Positions 17,473 through 26,324 of a DNA stretch of 35,697 nt are shown piece by piece. The notes under the pieces are model-generated. The model was not told the DNA's origin and did no database searches. It saw only the letters and a list, made by a program, of their open reading frames with translations. Source of the stretch: Candidatus Faecivivens stercorigallinarum (GTDB lineage Bacteria > Bacillota > Clostridia > Oscillospirales > Ruminococcaceae); NCBI GenBank assembly GCA_018715465.1, contig DVLN01000050.1:1-35697 (forward strand). The letters are read 5' to 3'. The position numbers and the translations under genes are program-made. Every line of letters begins with the position of its first letter. Positions within the stretch are counted from its first letter, which is position 1.

Positions 17473-19764
17473 TCAGGCACCGTCCTCGCCCGAAACAACA
17501 CATTCAATTTCAACGATGGTTCCGCGTTCAAGCAAATCCCCCGCCTCATATTCCTGTGAAACGACCCTTGCCTTAGAGTTGTTGGCAGCGCCGCCGGTCA
17601 CCTGAACATTGAGGCCATAATTGCCCAATGTCTGACTCGCCTGAGTCGGAGACAGCCCAATGACGTTGGGCATCGTCACCATCGAGATTTCCGTACTTTC
17701 GGTGTACAATACGATGGTAGACTCATTTGGTACACGGCTGCTCTCATCCGGGAATACGTCGATGACCGAATCACCATTCCCGATCACGTAAGCATCCAGC
17801 CCCTGAGCCGACAGTTTGGATTTTGCAGTTGCGACATCCAATCCGACCAGAGTGGACGGAACCGAAACATCCTGATCCTCCAGCTCCTCATCGGTAAAGG
17901 TGGTGGTCACGCCGAGATACGGCAGAATATCCTGCATGATGCTGGAGGCGAGCGGACCGACGACTGTGTTCGCGTAAGAGGTATCACCCTGAGTCGGACT
18001 GTCAATCAAAACGATTGCCGCGACCTGCGGGTCATCCGCCGGCGCAAAGACAAAATAGGAGAAGACGTACATCTCCTCTTCGCCTTCTTCCAGCTTATTG
18101 GAGAGGATCTGTGCAGTACCCGACTTGCCGCCGATGCTGTAGCCTTTAACATAGGCATTAGTACCACCGTTCGCCGAAACAACCTGTTCCAGAGCGTCCC
18201 GCATGATTGCGGAGTTTTCTTCTGAAATCACCTGACGTTTGACTGTCGTGCCAAATTCCTGAACGGTATTGCCGTCAGCGTCGATAATTCGGTCGACAAT
18301 GCGGGGAACCAGCAGGTTGCCGCCGTTGATCGCCGCAACAGCCGCCGTCAGCATCTGCAAGGGGGTCATCGTGTTGGACTGACCAAACGAACAGGACGCC
18401 AGTGAGATGTTGTTCATCGTATCGTCGTAATAAACGCCGATTCTCTCCGCCGGCAGGTCGATGCCGGTCTTTTCGGTCAAACCGAACGCCTGATAGTATT
18501 CAAAGAAGCGTTCCTGTCCAAGGTCCAGGCCGATCTGCATGAAAGCCGGGTTACAGGAGTTGACCAGCGCCTGGGTAAAGGTCTCGGCACCATGACCGGT
18601 ACGGTTGTGGCAATGGATAGACAGGGTGGAACTGCCGTCCTGGAAGTTGACGACACCGTTGCAGTAGTAGGTAGAAGCGAGACTCGCAGTCCCCTCCTCC
18701 AGTGCAGCGGATGCGGTAACAACCTTGAAAACGGAACCGGGCTCATAGGTATCGGTGATTGCCTTATTCTGCCACTGAGCCTCGCGGGCCTCCTGTCTGG
18801 CCTCGGTCTTCTCCTCTTCGGTTTCCAGTTCTTCAATCTGATCGAGCGTGTACTGATAGGTCAGCGTATACGGATCGTTGCAGTCATAATGCGGATAGTC
18901 AGCCATGCCGAGGATTGCGCCGGTATTGGTATCCATGACCATGATCAGCGCGCCGCCCTCCGGCTGGTACTGATCAACCGCACTTTGCAGCTCCTTTTCG
19001 ATATACTGTTGGATAACGGTATCAATCGTCGTAACAATCGAATAGCCGTCCACCGCATCAAAGGTTTTCTCATAAGTAGTCGGCAGATTGTCGCCGAGTG
19101 CGTCCTTAGCGGTGATGACCCGGCCGTCAACCCCCGACAGCACACTATTGTACTGTGCTTCCAGTCCGTATACACCGGTATTTTCGCTGTTGCAAAAACC
19201 GATTACGCTGGATGCCAGGGTGGAATAGGGGTAATACCGCTTGGTGGAAACCTCAGTCGAAACGCCGACATAATCGTATTCCGCCAGCATTTCCTGCAAG
19301 GCAGTGACCGTGTTTTTATCCACACGGTCGGCAACCTTGCGGTAGTTTTTAGTGGTATAGGACATCTGTTCGAGGATATAGTCGACATCCTTGCCCAGAA
19401 CTTCCGCCAGACGGGTCGCGAACCGTTCCAGGTCTCCCTCTTTGTCGATCAGATTGCCTTCCTCATCCTTTTTGGGGATATTCTCATCAATCGTATTCGG
19501 GTCGATGATGATATTCCAGGCGGTCGCACTCTGAGCCAGCACGTTCATATTGGTATCATAGATGGTGCCGCGGTTGGCGGTGATGGTCATATCCGACAGC
19601 TGCTGGCGGGCAGCACGTCCTTCCATCTCCTCCCCACGGACAATCGACCAGTTGAACAGGTTGGCGACCACCCACACCAGAACAATCGTCATGACCGGGC
19701 AGACCACAAAAACCAGCCGCTGCATCGACGTAAATTTATCCAGTCTTTTGAAAAAGCGAAACAT
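17473..19764 (-). CDS. class B penicillin-binding protein with C-terminal PASTA domains (FtsI/SpoVD type)
   Basis: SxxK EPGSVFKVV, SCN (VNSCNPAFM), GKSGTAQ; two PASTA-like repeats at C-terminus (VPSTLVGLDVATAKSKL, MPNVIGLSPTQASQTL); SD gggaggg before ATG 19764. Confidence 0.95.
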   Translation of the reverse strand: MFRFFKRLDKFTSMQRLVFVVCPVMTIVLVWVVANLFNWSIVRGEEMEGRAARQQLSDMTITANRGTIYDTNMNVLAQSATAWNIIIDPNTIDENIPKKDEEGNLIDKEGDLERFATRLAEVLGKDVDYILEQMSYTTKNYRKVADRVDKNTVTALQEMLAEYDYVGVSTEVSTKRYYPYSTLASSVIGFCNSENTGVYGLEAQYNSVLSGVDGRVITAKDALGDNLPTTYEKTFDAVDGYSIVTTIDTVIQQYIEKELQSAVDQYQPEGGALIMVMDTNTGAILGMADYPHYDCNDPYTLTYQYTLDQIEELETEEEKTEARQEAREAQWQNKAITDTYEPGSVFKVVTASAALEEGTASLASTYYCNGVVNFQDGSSTLSIHCHNRTGHGAETFTQALVNSCNPAFMQIGLDLGQERFFEYYQAFGLTEKTGIDLPAERIGVYYDDTMNNISLASCSFGQSNTMTPLQMLTAAVAAINGGNLLVPRIVDRIIDADGNTVQEFGTTVKRQVISEENSAIMRDALEQVVSANGGTNAYVKGYSIGGKSGTAQILSNKLEEGEEEMYVFSYFVFAPADDPQVAAIVLIDSPTQGDTSYANTVVGPLASSIMQDILPYLGVTTTFTDEELEDQDVSVPSTLVGLDVATAKSKLSAQGLDAYVIGNGDSVIDVFPDESSRVPNESTIVLYTESTEISMVTMPNVIGLSPTQASQTLGNYGLNVQVTGGAANNSKARVVSQEYEAGDLLERGTIVEIECVVSGEDGA

Positions 19765-19898
19765 AAAACCCTCCCATAGTATAACGGGTGCACAGGCAGC
19801 TGCATCTGACTGCATGCAGTTTCAGCGGTTACAGGCAGTTTTCGTACTGGTTTACCGTCCGGCAAAAAATAGACACAGTGCAAAACATCTGTAAACAT

Positions 19899-19943
19899 TT
19901 ACGAAAAATGCCTATATATGAACAGAAGGTCAAGATAAACCAT
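19899..19943 (-). CDS. candidate 14-aa leader peptide MVYLDLLFIYRHFS
   Basis: ATG at 19943 preceded by aggaggttgag (perfect SD), stop TAA at 19899-19901; between ftsL-like gene and PBP gene. Confidence 0.35.
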   Translation of the reverse strand: MVYLDLLFIYRHFS

Positions 19944-19989
19944 CTCAACCTCCTATTATTTCCTATTCAGTTATAACCGCGAATATGTA

Positions 19990-20445
19990 TCAGATGTCAA
20001 TGCCCAATCCTTCCAGAAACTCTACCAGAATATCCACCAGTGTCTTACTCTTTTCCGGTGTCTGGATCACATTTTCCTGCTCAACCTTCAGGTAGGTGAC
20101 CTGCGAGTTGTCAGGTTTGACCATTCCCAGCTCTTCGGTCGCGATTTCCTCGACCTGAGCCAGCGACATCTGGCCGTCCAGCTCCGCCTCCATTCTGACC
20201 TTTTCACTGGTCAGTTCGGACAGGTAATCGGTTGCCTCATTGATACCGACATTCAGCTGAGCGATCTGCACCCGTCCGTACAGAGCGGCAAATACGATCG
20301 CGAGAATGACCAGCGCCGACGACAGAATCCGTGCCGGATGGACGACTCGTTCCCGTTTGGGCAGCCGTTCAATCGCCGGCGCATGTGAAGGTCCTGAAAA
20401 CTGTTCAAAATTATAGTCTCTTTTTGATGCGAGATTGCTTTGCAT
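19990..20445 (-). CDS. ftsL: FtsL/DivIC-like septum protein
   Basis: short bitopic protein, TM ILSSALVILAIVFAALYGRV followed by coiled coil; located between rsmH and PBP gene. Confidence 0.75.
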   Translation of the reverse strand: MQSNLASKRDYNFEQFSGPSHAPAIERLPKRERVVHPARILSSALVILAIVFAALYGRVQIAQLNVGINEATDYLSELTSEKVRMEAELDGQMSLAQVEEIATEELGMVKPDNSQVTYLKVEQENVIQTPEKSKTLVDILVEFLEGLGIDI

Positions 20446-20468
20446 GGAAGCATTACTCCTTTGAGGAA

Positions 20469-21407
20469 TTAGTCATTGCGGGCATGGATCTTCTCCAATA
20501 TCCGCAGCTTGGCACTGGCTGAACGGTGGTTTTCGGCCAGCTCACTGCTACTGGGCAGGATCGGCTTTTTATTGACCAGCACGGCCGCCGGCGTCCGTCC
20601 GCAGACGCATACCGGAAATTCCGGCGGGCAGATACAGCCCGTCGCCAGCTGGGCAAACTTCTGCTTGACCATCCGGTCTTCCAGCGAATGGAAGGTGATG
20701 ATCACCAGCCTGCCGCCCTCCGAGAGGCAGTCAAATGCGGCGTCAATTCCCTGGGACAGCACGTCCAGTTCGGAATTGACCGCTATTCTCAGTGCCTGAA
20801 AAGTGCGCTTGCAGGGATTCTTGTCCCTTTTAGCAGCCGCCGGCATCGACGCCTTGACGATCTCGACCAGCTGCAATGTTGTTTCGACCGGAGCCTTTTC
20901 CCTGGCCCGGACGATATTACGGGCGATCGAACGGGCATATCGTTCTTCCCCGTATTCCCATAAAATTCTTGCGATTTCCCATTCCGGCAGGCTGGCAAGC
21001 AAATCAGCCGCCGTTGTCCCTGTCTGAGACATCCGCATGTCCAGCAGTGCATCCTCCCGATAGGAGAAGCCGCGGGACGGGTTGTCCAGCTGCCAGGACG
21101 ATACTCCCAGATCCAAAAGGACCCCATCAACCGGAAGCGCCTGACGCGCCTCCAGCACCTCTTTCATCCGGCAGAAGTTGGTCTGAATGACCTCCGCCTG
21201 CGGAAATCCTGCCAGCCGCTCGGCTGCGACCTTCACCGCATCCGGGTCCTGGTCAAGTGCATAGAGCCTGCCGCCGGTCAGCCGTGCGGCAATCTCCCTG
21301 CTGTGGCCGGCGCCGCCCGCGGTCCCGTCGACATATCTGCCGTCCGGGCGGATGCGGAGACCTTCCAGGCATTCCCGGAGCAGCACGCTGTAATGTGTAA
21401 ACTCCAT
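20469..21407 (-). CDS. rsmH: 16S rRNA (cytosine(1402)-N(4))-methyltransferase
   Basis: HYSVLLRECLEGL, YVDGTAGGAGHS, DLGVSSWQLDNPSRGFSYR, TFHSLEDRMVKQKF; SD ggagggg before ATG 21407. Confidence 0.97.
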   Translation of the reverse strand: MEFTHYSVLLRECLEGLRIRPDGRYVDGTAGGAGHSREIAARLTGGRLYALDQDPDAVKVAAERLAGFPQAEVIQTNFCRMKEVLEARQALPVDGVLLDLGVSSWQLDNPSRGFSYREDALLDMRMSQTGTTAADLLASLPEWEIARILWEYGEERYARSIARNIVRAREKAPVETTLQLVEIVKASMPAAAKRDKNPCKRTFQALRIAVNSELDVLSQGIDAAFDCLSEGGRLVIITFHSLEDRMVKQKFAQLATGCICPPEFPVCVCGRTPAAVLVNKKPILPSSSELAENHRSASAKLRILEKIHARND

Positions 21408-21478
21408 CAATACCCCTCCACAGTCAGTTTGAAATGGAATCGGCTGCAACAGGGTACACCAATCCCATTGATATCATT

Positions 21479-21507
21479 ATTATACCGTCTTTTCAAAGAT
21501 TTTGCAA
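21479..21507 (-). promoter_or_regulatory. sigma-A-type promoter for the rsmH/dcw cluster
   Basis: minus strand TTGCAA-17-TATAAT (-35 at 21502-21507, -10 at 21479-21484). Confidence 0.7.
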
Positions 21508-21556
21508 CAGTTTTTTAAAAACGGGTGATTCTTTTTCCATGAAAAAAAAGAATAAT

Positions 21557-23059
21557 TCAACTAAATTCATCCGAAAACTCCTCTTCCGGCAACACATTTA
21601 CTGCGGCGCAGGCCTCTTCAAACGCCGACAGAAATGCATTTATATCTTCCGGCGAGAGGTTAGGTACCCGGATGCAGGTGTGTTTTTCCGACCGCAGCCA
21701 GACAATCAGGTCGGCGCACCGGCTTTTTCTCTGAAAGATACTGCGGGTCACGGTGATCTTAGCGACTTTATCGGCACGACAGACGACGGTAAACAGCCGG
21801 TAACCTCTGGCTGCGCGAAAGGTAAAGGTATTCTGCCGCTGTCCGACACCGTTGTGAAAAAAGGACCATAGCCTGACCGCCAGATGCCATCCGGCGGGCA
21901 GCACCATCATTCCCCCGACAAACACCACCAGTTCCCGGATACTCGGCAGCCACCGCCATGCCGCCCGCCATCCCAACAGCAAAAGCCCACACAGCAAAAT
22001 ATCCGGCCAGACTGTCCGCCACAGTGTCCGCAGCGGCGGGCGCCAGCGGTTGGGAGCGGGGCGCAGTTCGGGAAGAATCAGCGACAGGCTCCTGCGCAGA
22101 TCATCCCGACCGACCGCAGGAAGGAGAACCGACTGTTCATTCTTTTCCTTGCCGTACCCTGTGCAGCTGACCATTCCGGCATAATATCCGAAAATCTTTG
22201 TCAGAATACTCTGCCGCAGCTGCAAAAAATTGACCCTGCCCGCGGAAAGCAGATACTCTCTGACCGTCACAATCCCGCAGCGGATATACAACTCCCCGCC
22301 CCGTCTCACCGCCTGAAACCCAAGGTGACGGATCAGATTGAGGACAAAGTCGATCAGCCATCCTCCCAGCAGAACCCCCGCGATCACCGCCGCGACCGGC
22401 GGCAGCCAGAATGCCACCAATTGCATCAGCTGGGTCAATGAGGTAATCAGCCGGTCCTCGGCTTCCTGTCCCAGCAGCTTGCCGCTCTGGGAGATCAGTG
22501 TTGCTGCGAAGACCGCGCCGCCGATTGAGTCAGAGGTAATCAGCGACAGAATTCCAACATACCATCCTCTAGGCTCATATCTTCTGACCATGACCGGACC
22601 ACCGTCCAGCTGGCTGGAAAAGCGGCTGCACAGTTTTTCTGCATCCTCCCGGCGCAGCAACATACGAACATCCGGGGTATGTTTATTGCCGGCGTCGGTT
22701 TCAATCCGCACCCGCACCGCCCGCAGCGGCTTGAAATACCAGGTATGCTCGACCGATACCGATGAAATGTTGCACAACAGGATCTGTCTTTTTTTAGGCA
22801 GCAGCAGCCCTGAGCAGCTTTCCACCCGATCTTCTCCGACTGCCAATCCGGTAAACATCCACCGTACGACTCCTGCCGCCACAATTGCCAACAGCACCAA
22901 CACGTCCAGCCAGACGCCCCGCAGCCAGCTGTACGGGTCGCCGGTAAACAGCATAAGCGAACGGACCAGCGGAAGCAGCAGCAGCGCAATATACCGCTTA
23001 AAGCCGTCGATGATTGCAATTGGGTGCTGACGGGAATACTCTTTCCGTTCAGACAACAT
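21557..23059 (-). CDS. bacterial PH (bPH2) domain membrane protein, YdbT-like
   Basis: repeated TM pairs followed by bPH2-like segments (GLLLPKKRQILLCNISSVSVEHTW, GGELYIRCGIVTVREYLLSAGRVNFLQLRQSILTKIFG); start M at 23059 overlapping upstream gene. Confidence 0.75.
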   Translation of the reverse strand: MLSERKEYSRQHPIAIIDGFKRYIALLLLPLVRSLMLFTGDPYSWLRGVWLDVLVLLAIVAAGVVRWMFTGLAVGEDRVESCSGLLLPKKRQILLCNISSVSVEHTWYFKPLRAVRVRIETDAGNKHTPDVRMLLRREDAEKLCSRFSSQLDGGPVMVRRYEPRGWYVGILSLITSDSIGGAVFAATLISQSGKLLGQEAEDRLITSLTQLMQLVAFWLPPVAAVIAGVLLGGWLIDFVLNLIRHLGFQAVRRGGELYIRCGIVTVREYLLSAGRVNFLQLRQSILTKIFGYYAGMVSCTGYGKEKNEQSVLLPAVGRDDLRRSLSLILPELRPAPNRWRPPLRTLWRTVWPDILLCGLLLLGWRAAWRWLPSIRELVVFVGGMMVLPAGWHLAVRLWSFFHNGVGQRQNTFTFRAARGYRLFTVVCRADKVAKITVTRSIFQRKSRCADLIVWLRSEKHTCIRVPNLSPEDINAFLSAFEEACAAVNVLPEEEFSDEFS

Positions 23060-23525
23060 TCCCGGCATCATCCATCCCTTCTGTTTTTTCTGCATTTTCC
23101 GTATTCTCAGACGGGAGCAGCAATGCAAGCAGCTTTTCCGCGTCCTTTTTATCCAGCAGCGGCAGCAGCATACTTCCTCCCATCGCCGAAACCAGCAAGC
23201 TGGCAATCTCCGGCTTCGGAAAGGGGCATTTTACCACAGTCACAGCCATAATGGAAGAAAGACGGATCCGGCGATTGATCTGATACAGAATACCGCTCCG
23301 GTATTCAATATATTGATTAGTCAGCGTAAAATGGCAGCTCCGCCAGAAAAAACCGGCATATACGGCTCCTGCCGCTGCCGCCAGAGAACTTCCCGCCAGC
23401 AGCCAGCCGCGCAACACCGTAAACGGTTGGGTAAAAAAGAGTGTCAGCGCCACCGCTCCACACCATACCAGCACCACCGCCAACGAAACCATCAGCTGCA
23501 ACCAACGGGAAACTCCGCCCTCCAT
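23049..23525 (-). CDS. bPH2 domain membrane protein, YdbS-like
   Basis: two TM segments then YIEYRSGILYQINRRIRLSSIMAVTVVKCP; SD aggaggtg before ATG 23525. Confidence 0.75.
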   Translation of the reverse strand: MEGGVSRWLQLMVSLAVVLVWCGAVALTLFFTQPFTVLRGWLLAGSSLAAAAGAVYAGFFWRSCHFTLTNQYIEYRSGILYQINRRIRLSSIMAVTVVKCPFPKPEIASLLVSAMGGSMLLPLLDKKDAEKLLALLLPSENTENAEKTEGMDDAGNVV

Positions 23526-23544
23526 CCACGACACCTCCTGTAAT

Positions 23545-23580
23545 AGATATATCTTTATCTAGATATATTTTTATATTATA
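23545..23580 (-). promoter_or_regulatory. AT-rich direct/inverted repeats beside the -10 of the bPH2 operon
   Basis: agatatatctttatct (23545-23560) / agatatatttttatat (23561-23576); palindromes agatatatct and tatctagata (23556-23565); -10 TATAAT on minus strand at 23575-23580. Confidence 0.45.
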
Positions 23581-23656
23581 CCAGAATGACTATTCCCCCG
23601 CAACCCATCTCCGTATACTTTATAAAACCACCACTATAAATTTACCAACGCTTCAT

Positions 23657-23684
23657 TTGCTTTTAACAGTAAATGTGCTATACT
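23657..23684 (+). promoter_or_regulatory. extended -10 promoter for yfhO-like gene
   Basis: TTGCTT-16-TATACT with TGc upstream of the -10. Confidence 0.55.
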
Positions 23685-23743
23685 GGGAATGTATGTAAAA
23701 TCAGCCGGGACTCTGATTTTCGGCGGTTTTAAGGAGGTTTACC

Positions 23744-26302
23744 GTGAAGCATCAATCAACCGACCCGCGCCCTGCCGGATCAGCAGGCTATGCCTTTCAG
23801 GCTGCCGGTATCCGACAGGAATCTGCTGTGCGGCAGTATATCCGCGTCTTCCTGCTGGCGTTGGCGCTGGGGTTTATCATTTACCTGCCCTTTTTGATTA
23901 TGGACAGTGGTATGTTCGTCTATTACGGCGATTATAATGTCCAGCAGATTCCATTTTATCAGATGTGCCATGACATGATCCGTTCGGGAGAGACCGGATG
24001 GAACTGGTACACCGATCTCGGGTCCAATTTTATCGGCTCATACGCTTTTTATCTGATGGGCAGTCCCTTTTTCTGGCTGACAATTCCGTTCCCGAGCGAG
24101 GCGGTACCCTATCTGCTGGCACCGCTGATGATGCTCAAGCTGGCGACGGCGGCGGTCACCTCATTCGGCTATCTCAAACGGTTTGTCAAAAACCCGGGAT
24201 ATGCGATGCTGGGCGGACTGATGTACGCCTTTTCCGGCTACAGCATTTACAACATCTTCTTTAACCATTTTCATGAGGTAATCGCCTTTTTCCCGCTGCT
24301 GCTGATCGCGATGGAAGAATTCTTCATTGAAGAACGGCGCGGAACCTTTGCGCTGGCGGTCGGGCTGCTGGCGGTGGTCAACTATTATTTCTTTTTTGGC
24401 GAGGTCATCTTCGCGGTTCTTTATTTCACCGTCTGTGCCTTCACCCGCAAGGAATACCGGGTCACGGTCAAAAAATTCCTGCTGCTGGGAGTGGAGGCGG
24501 TCATCGGGCTGCTGATGGCGGGCTGCCTGCTGCTGCCGTCGATCATGATGGTGCTGTCCAATCCGCGGCTGGACAACTGGCTGCTGGGCTGGAGCGGACT
24601 GTTTTACGGCAACGAACAGCGTTACGGACTGATTCTGTCCAGTCTCTTTTTCCCGCCGGACGTGCCCGCCTATCCGAATATGTTCCCCGACTCCAACGCA
24701 AAATGGTCAAGTGTATCCCTGTATCTGCCGATGTTCTCGACGGTTGGAGTAATCGCCTGGTTCAAGATGAAAAAGAAAGACTGGCTCAAAAAACTGTTGC
24801 TGATCTCACTTTTCATCGCCTTGATTCCGATTCTGAACAGTGCTTTCTCGCTGTTTAACTCAGCTTATTACGCCAGATGGTTCTTTATGCCGCTGCTGCT
24901 GATGGCAGCCGCAACCGTACAGGCGCTGGAGCAGGCCGAACCGAATACACTGCGCAGCGGCATTCGCTGGACGTTGCTGGCGGTGCTCGGCTTCTCGGTC
25001 ATTGCGATCTTCCCGAAGAGCGGCGAAGAGGGAGAGATTGTCTTTGGTCAGCTGATGGAATATCCTGAGCGGTTTATCGCTTATCTGGCAATCGTACTGG
25101 CGGGACTATTGATGGTCACTCTGCTGGTGCGGATGCCCAAACGTCAGATGATTCGCCCGGCCACCGGCTGTCTGGCGCTGCTGATCTGCACCACCTCCAT
25201 CGTGATGCTGGCGATCGGAAAAGGCAACGCAACCACCGTCCACCGGGTCATCGACATGGGCCTGAACGGCAGTTTTGAGACGATTGCCGCCGATACGGAT
25301 GACGTTTATCGGATTGATATGTACAATTCCGGCGACAACCGCTGCATGGACAACTTCCCGATGTACTGGAAAATCCCGACCATCCAGTCATTCCATTCGG
25401 TTGTTTCCGGGTCGATCTTCACCTTCTATGATCTGCTGGGAATTGAGCGGAATGTCGCTTCCCGGCCGGACATTTCCTATTCCGGGCTGCGGATTCTGAC
25501 CTCCTGCAAATACCTGTTGACCTATGTCAATGAGGAAAAGTACGAGGATATCCCCGGTCATACCTATCTGACCACCGAAAACGATCTGGATATCTACACC
25601 AACGACAACTATGTCCCGATGGGATTTGCCTATAGTTTTTATCTGACCGATGAGGATATCGAACAGGCGGGCGACGATGTCGATTGCCTGCTGCTCAACG
25701 GTGTCTACCTCTCGGACGAGCAGATTGAAAAATACAGCGACATCCTCTTCCAACTGCCCGACGCCCTCCCCATCCCGACCACCGAAGAACAGCTCTCCCA
25801 GGCTGCAAACCGGTTGCGGGACAACAGCTGTGACAGCTTTATCCGGGACAAAACCGGCTTTACCGCCTCCTTTACCGATGATACTGACCGGCTGGTTTTC
25901 TTCTCAGTACCGTGGGATGCCGGATGGAGCGCAACGGTCAATGGAGAACCTGTCGAAATCGAAAATGTCAGCGGTGGAATGATGGCGGTACGGGTTCCGG
26001 CCGGCACAAGCGAAATCCGGTTTGATTATCGGACGCCCGGTCTGACGGCTGGTTTCCTGATCACATTGGGGGCATTTGTCATCTGGGGAATATATCTGTG
26101 GCTGGTACGGCGGTTTAGCCCCCGTTCGGCGCTGCTGTTTGTCCGGCGCAACCGACATGGCGCGCTCTGCTGCAAAATTGAGGAGATCCCGCTGGAAGGC
26201 GCCTATATCCGCACTATTTTATCAGAAGCACACCAGCTTCGCACCCGTCCCCGTACTTTGCACCGGAAAAAGGAGTCTCCGCCTGAGGACGATACCACCT
26301 GA
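23744..26302 (+). CDS. YfhO family polytopic membrane protein
   Basis: GTG start with SD aaggagg; many TM segments, N-terminal YGDYNVQQIPFYQMCHDMI and YAFSGYSIYNIFFNHFHEV typical of YfhO family, C-terminal soluble domain ending in WDAGWSATVNGEPVEIENVSGGMMAVRVPAGTSEIRFDYRTPG. Confidence 0.9.
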   Translation: MKHQSTDPRPAGSAGYAFQAAGIRQESAVRQYIRVFLLALALGFIIYLPFLIMDSGMFVYYGDYNVQQIPFYQMCHDMIRSGETGWNWYTDLGSNFIGSYAFYLMGSPFFWLTIPFPSEAVPYLLAPLMMLKLATAAVTSFGYLKRFVKNPGYAMLGGLMYAFSGYSIYNIFFNHFHEVIAFFPLLLIAMEEFFIEERRGTFALAVGLLAVVNYYFFFGEVIFAVLYFTVCAFTRKEYRVTVKKFLLLGVEAVIGLLMAGCLLLPSIMMVLSNPRLDNWLLGWSGLFYGNEQRYGLILSSLFFPPDVPAYPNMFPDSNAKWSSVSLYLPMFSTVGVIAWFKMKKKDWLKKLLLISLFIALIPILNSAFSLFNSAYYARWFFMPLLLMAAATVQALEQAEPNTLRSGIRWTLLAVLGFSVIAIFPKSGEEGEIVFGQLMEYPERFIAYLAIVLAGLLMVTLLVRMPKRQMIRPATGCLALLICTTSIVMLAIGKGNATTVHRVIDMGLNGSFETIAADTDDVYRIDMYNSGDNRCMDNFPMYWKIPTIQSFHSVVSGSIFTFYDLLGIERNVASRPDISYSGLRILTSCKYLLTYVNEEKYEDIPGHTYLTTENDLDIYTNDNYVPMGFAYSFYLTDEDIEQAGDDVDCLLLNGVYLSDEQIEKYSDILFQLPDALPIPTTEEQLSQAANRLRDNSCDSFIRDKTGFTASFTDDTDRLVFFSVPWDAGWSATVNGEPVEIENVSGGMMAVRVPAGTSEIRFDYRTPGLTAGFLITLGAFVIWGIYLWLVRRFSPRSALLFVRRNRHGALCCKIEEIPLEGAYIRTILSEAHQLRTRPRTLHRKKESPPEDDTT

Positions 26303-26324
26303 AAGAAAGGACGTTGACCAATCA

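Noticed and set aside
18592-19779. 395-aa plus-strand ORF antisense to the PBP gene
   Set aside because: No SD or recognisable motif; the opposite strand encodes a complete PASTA PBP. Long antisense frames are common opposite high-GC coding regions.
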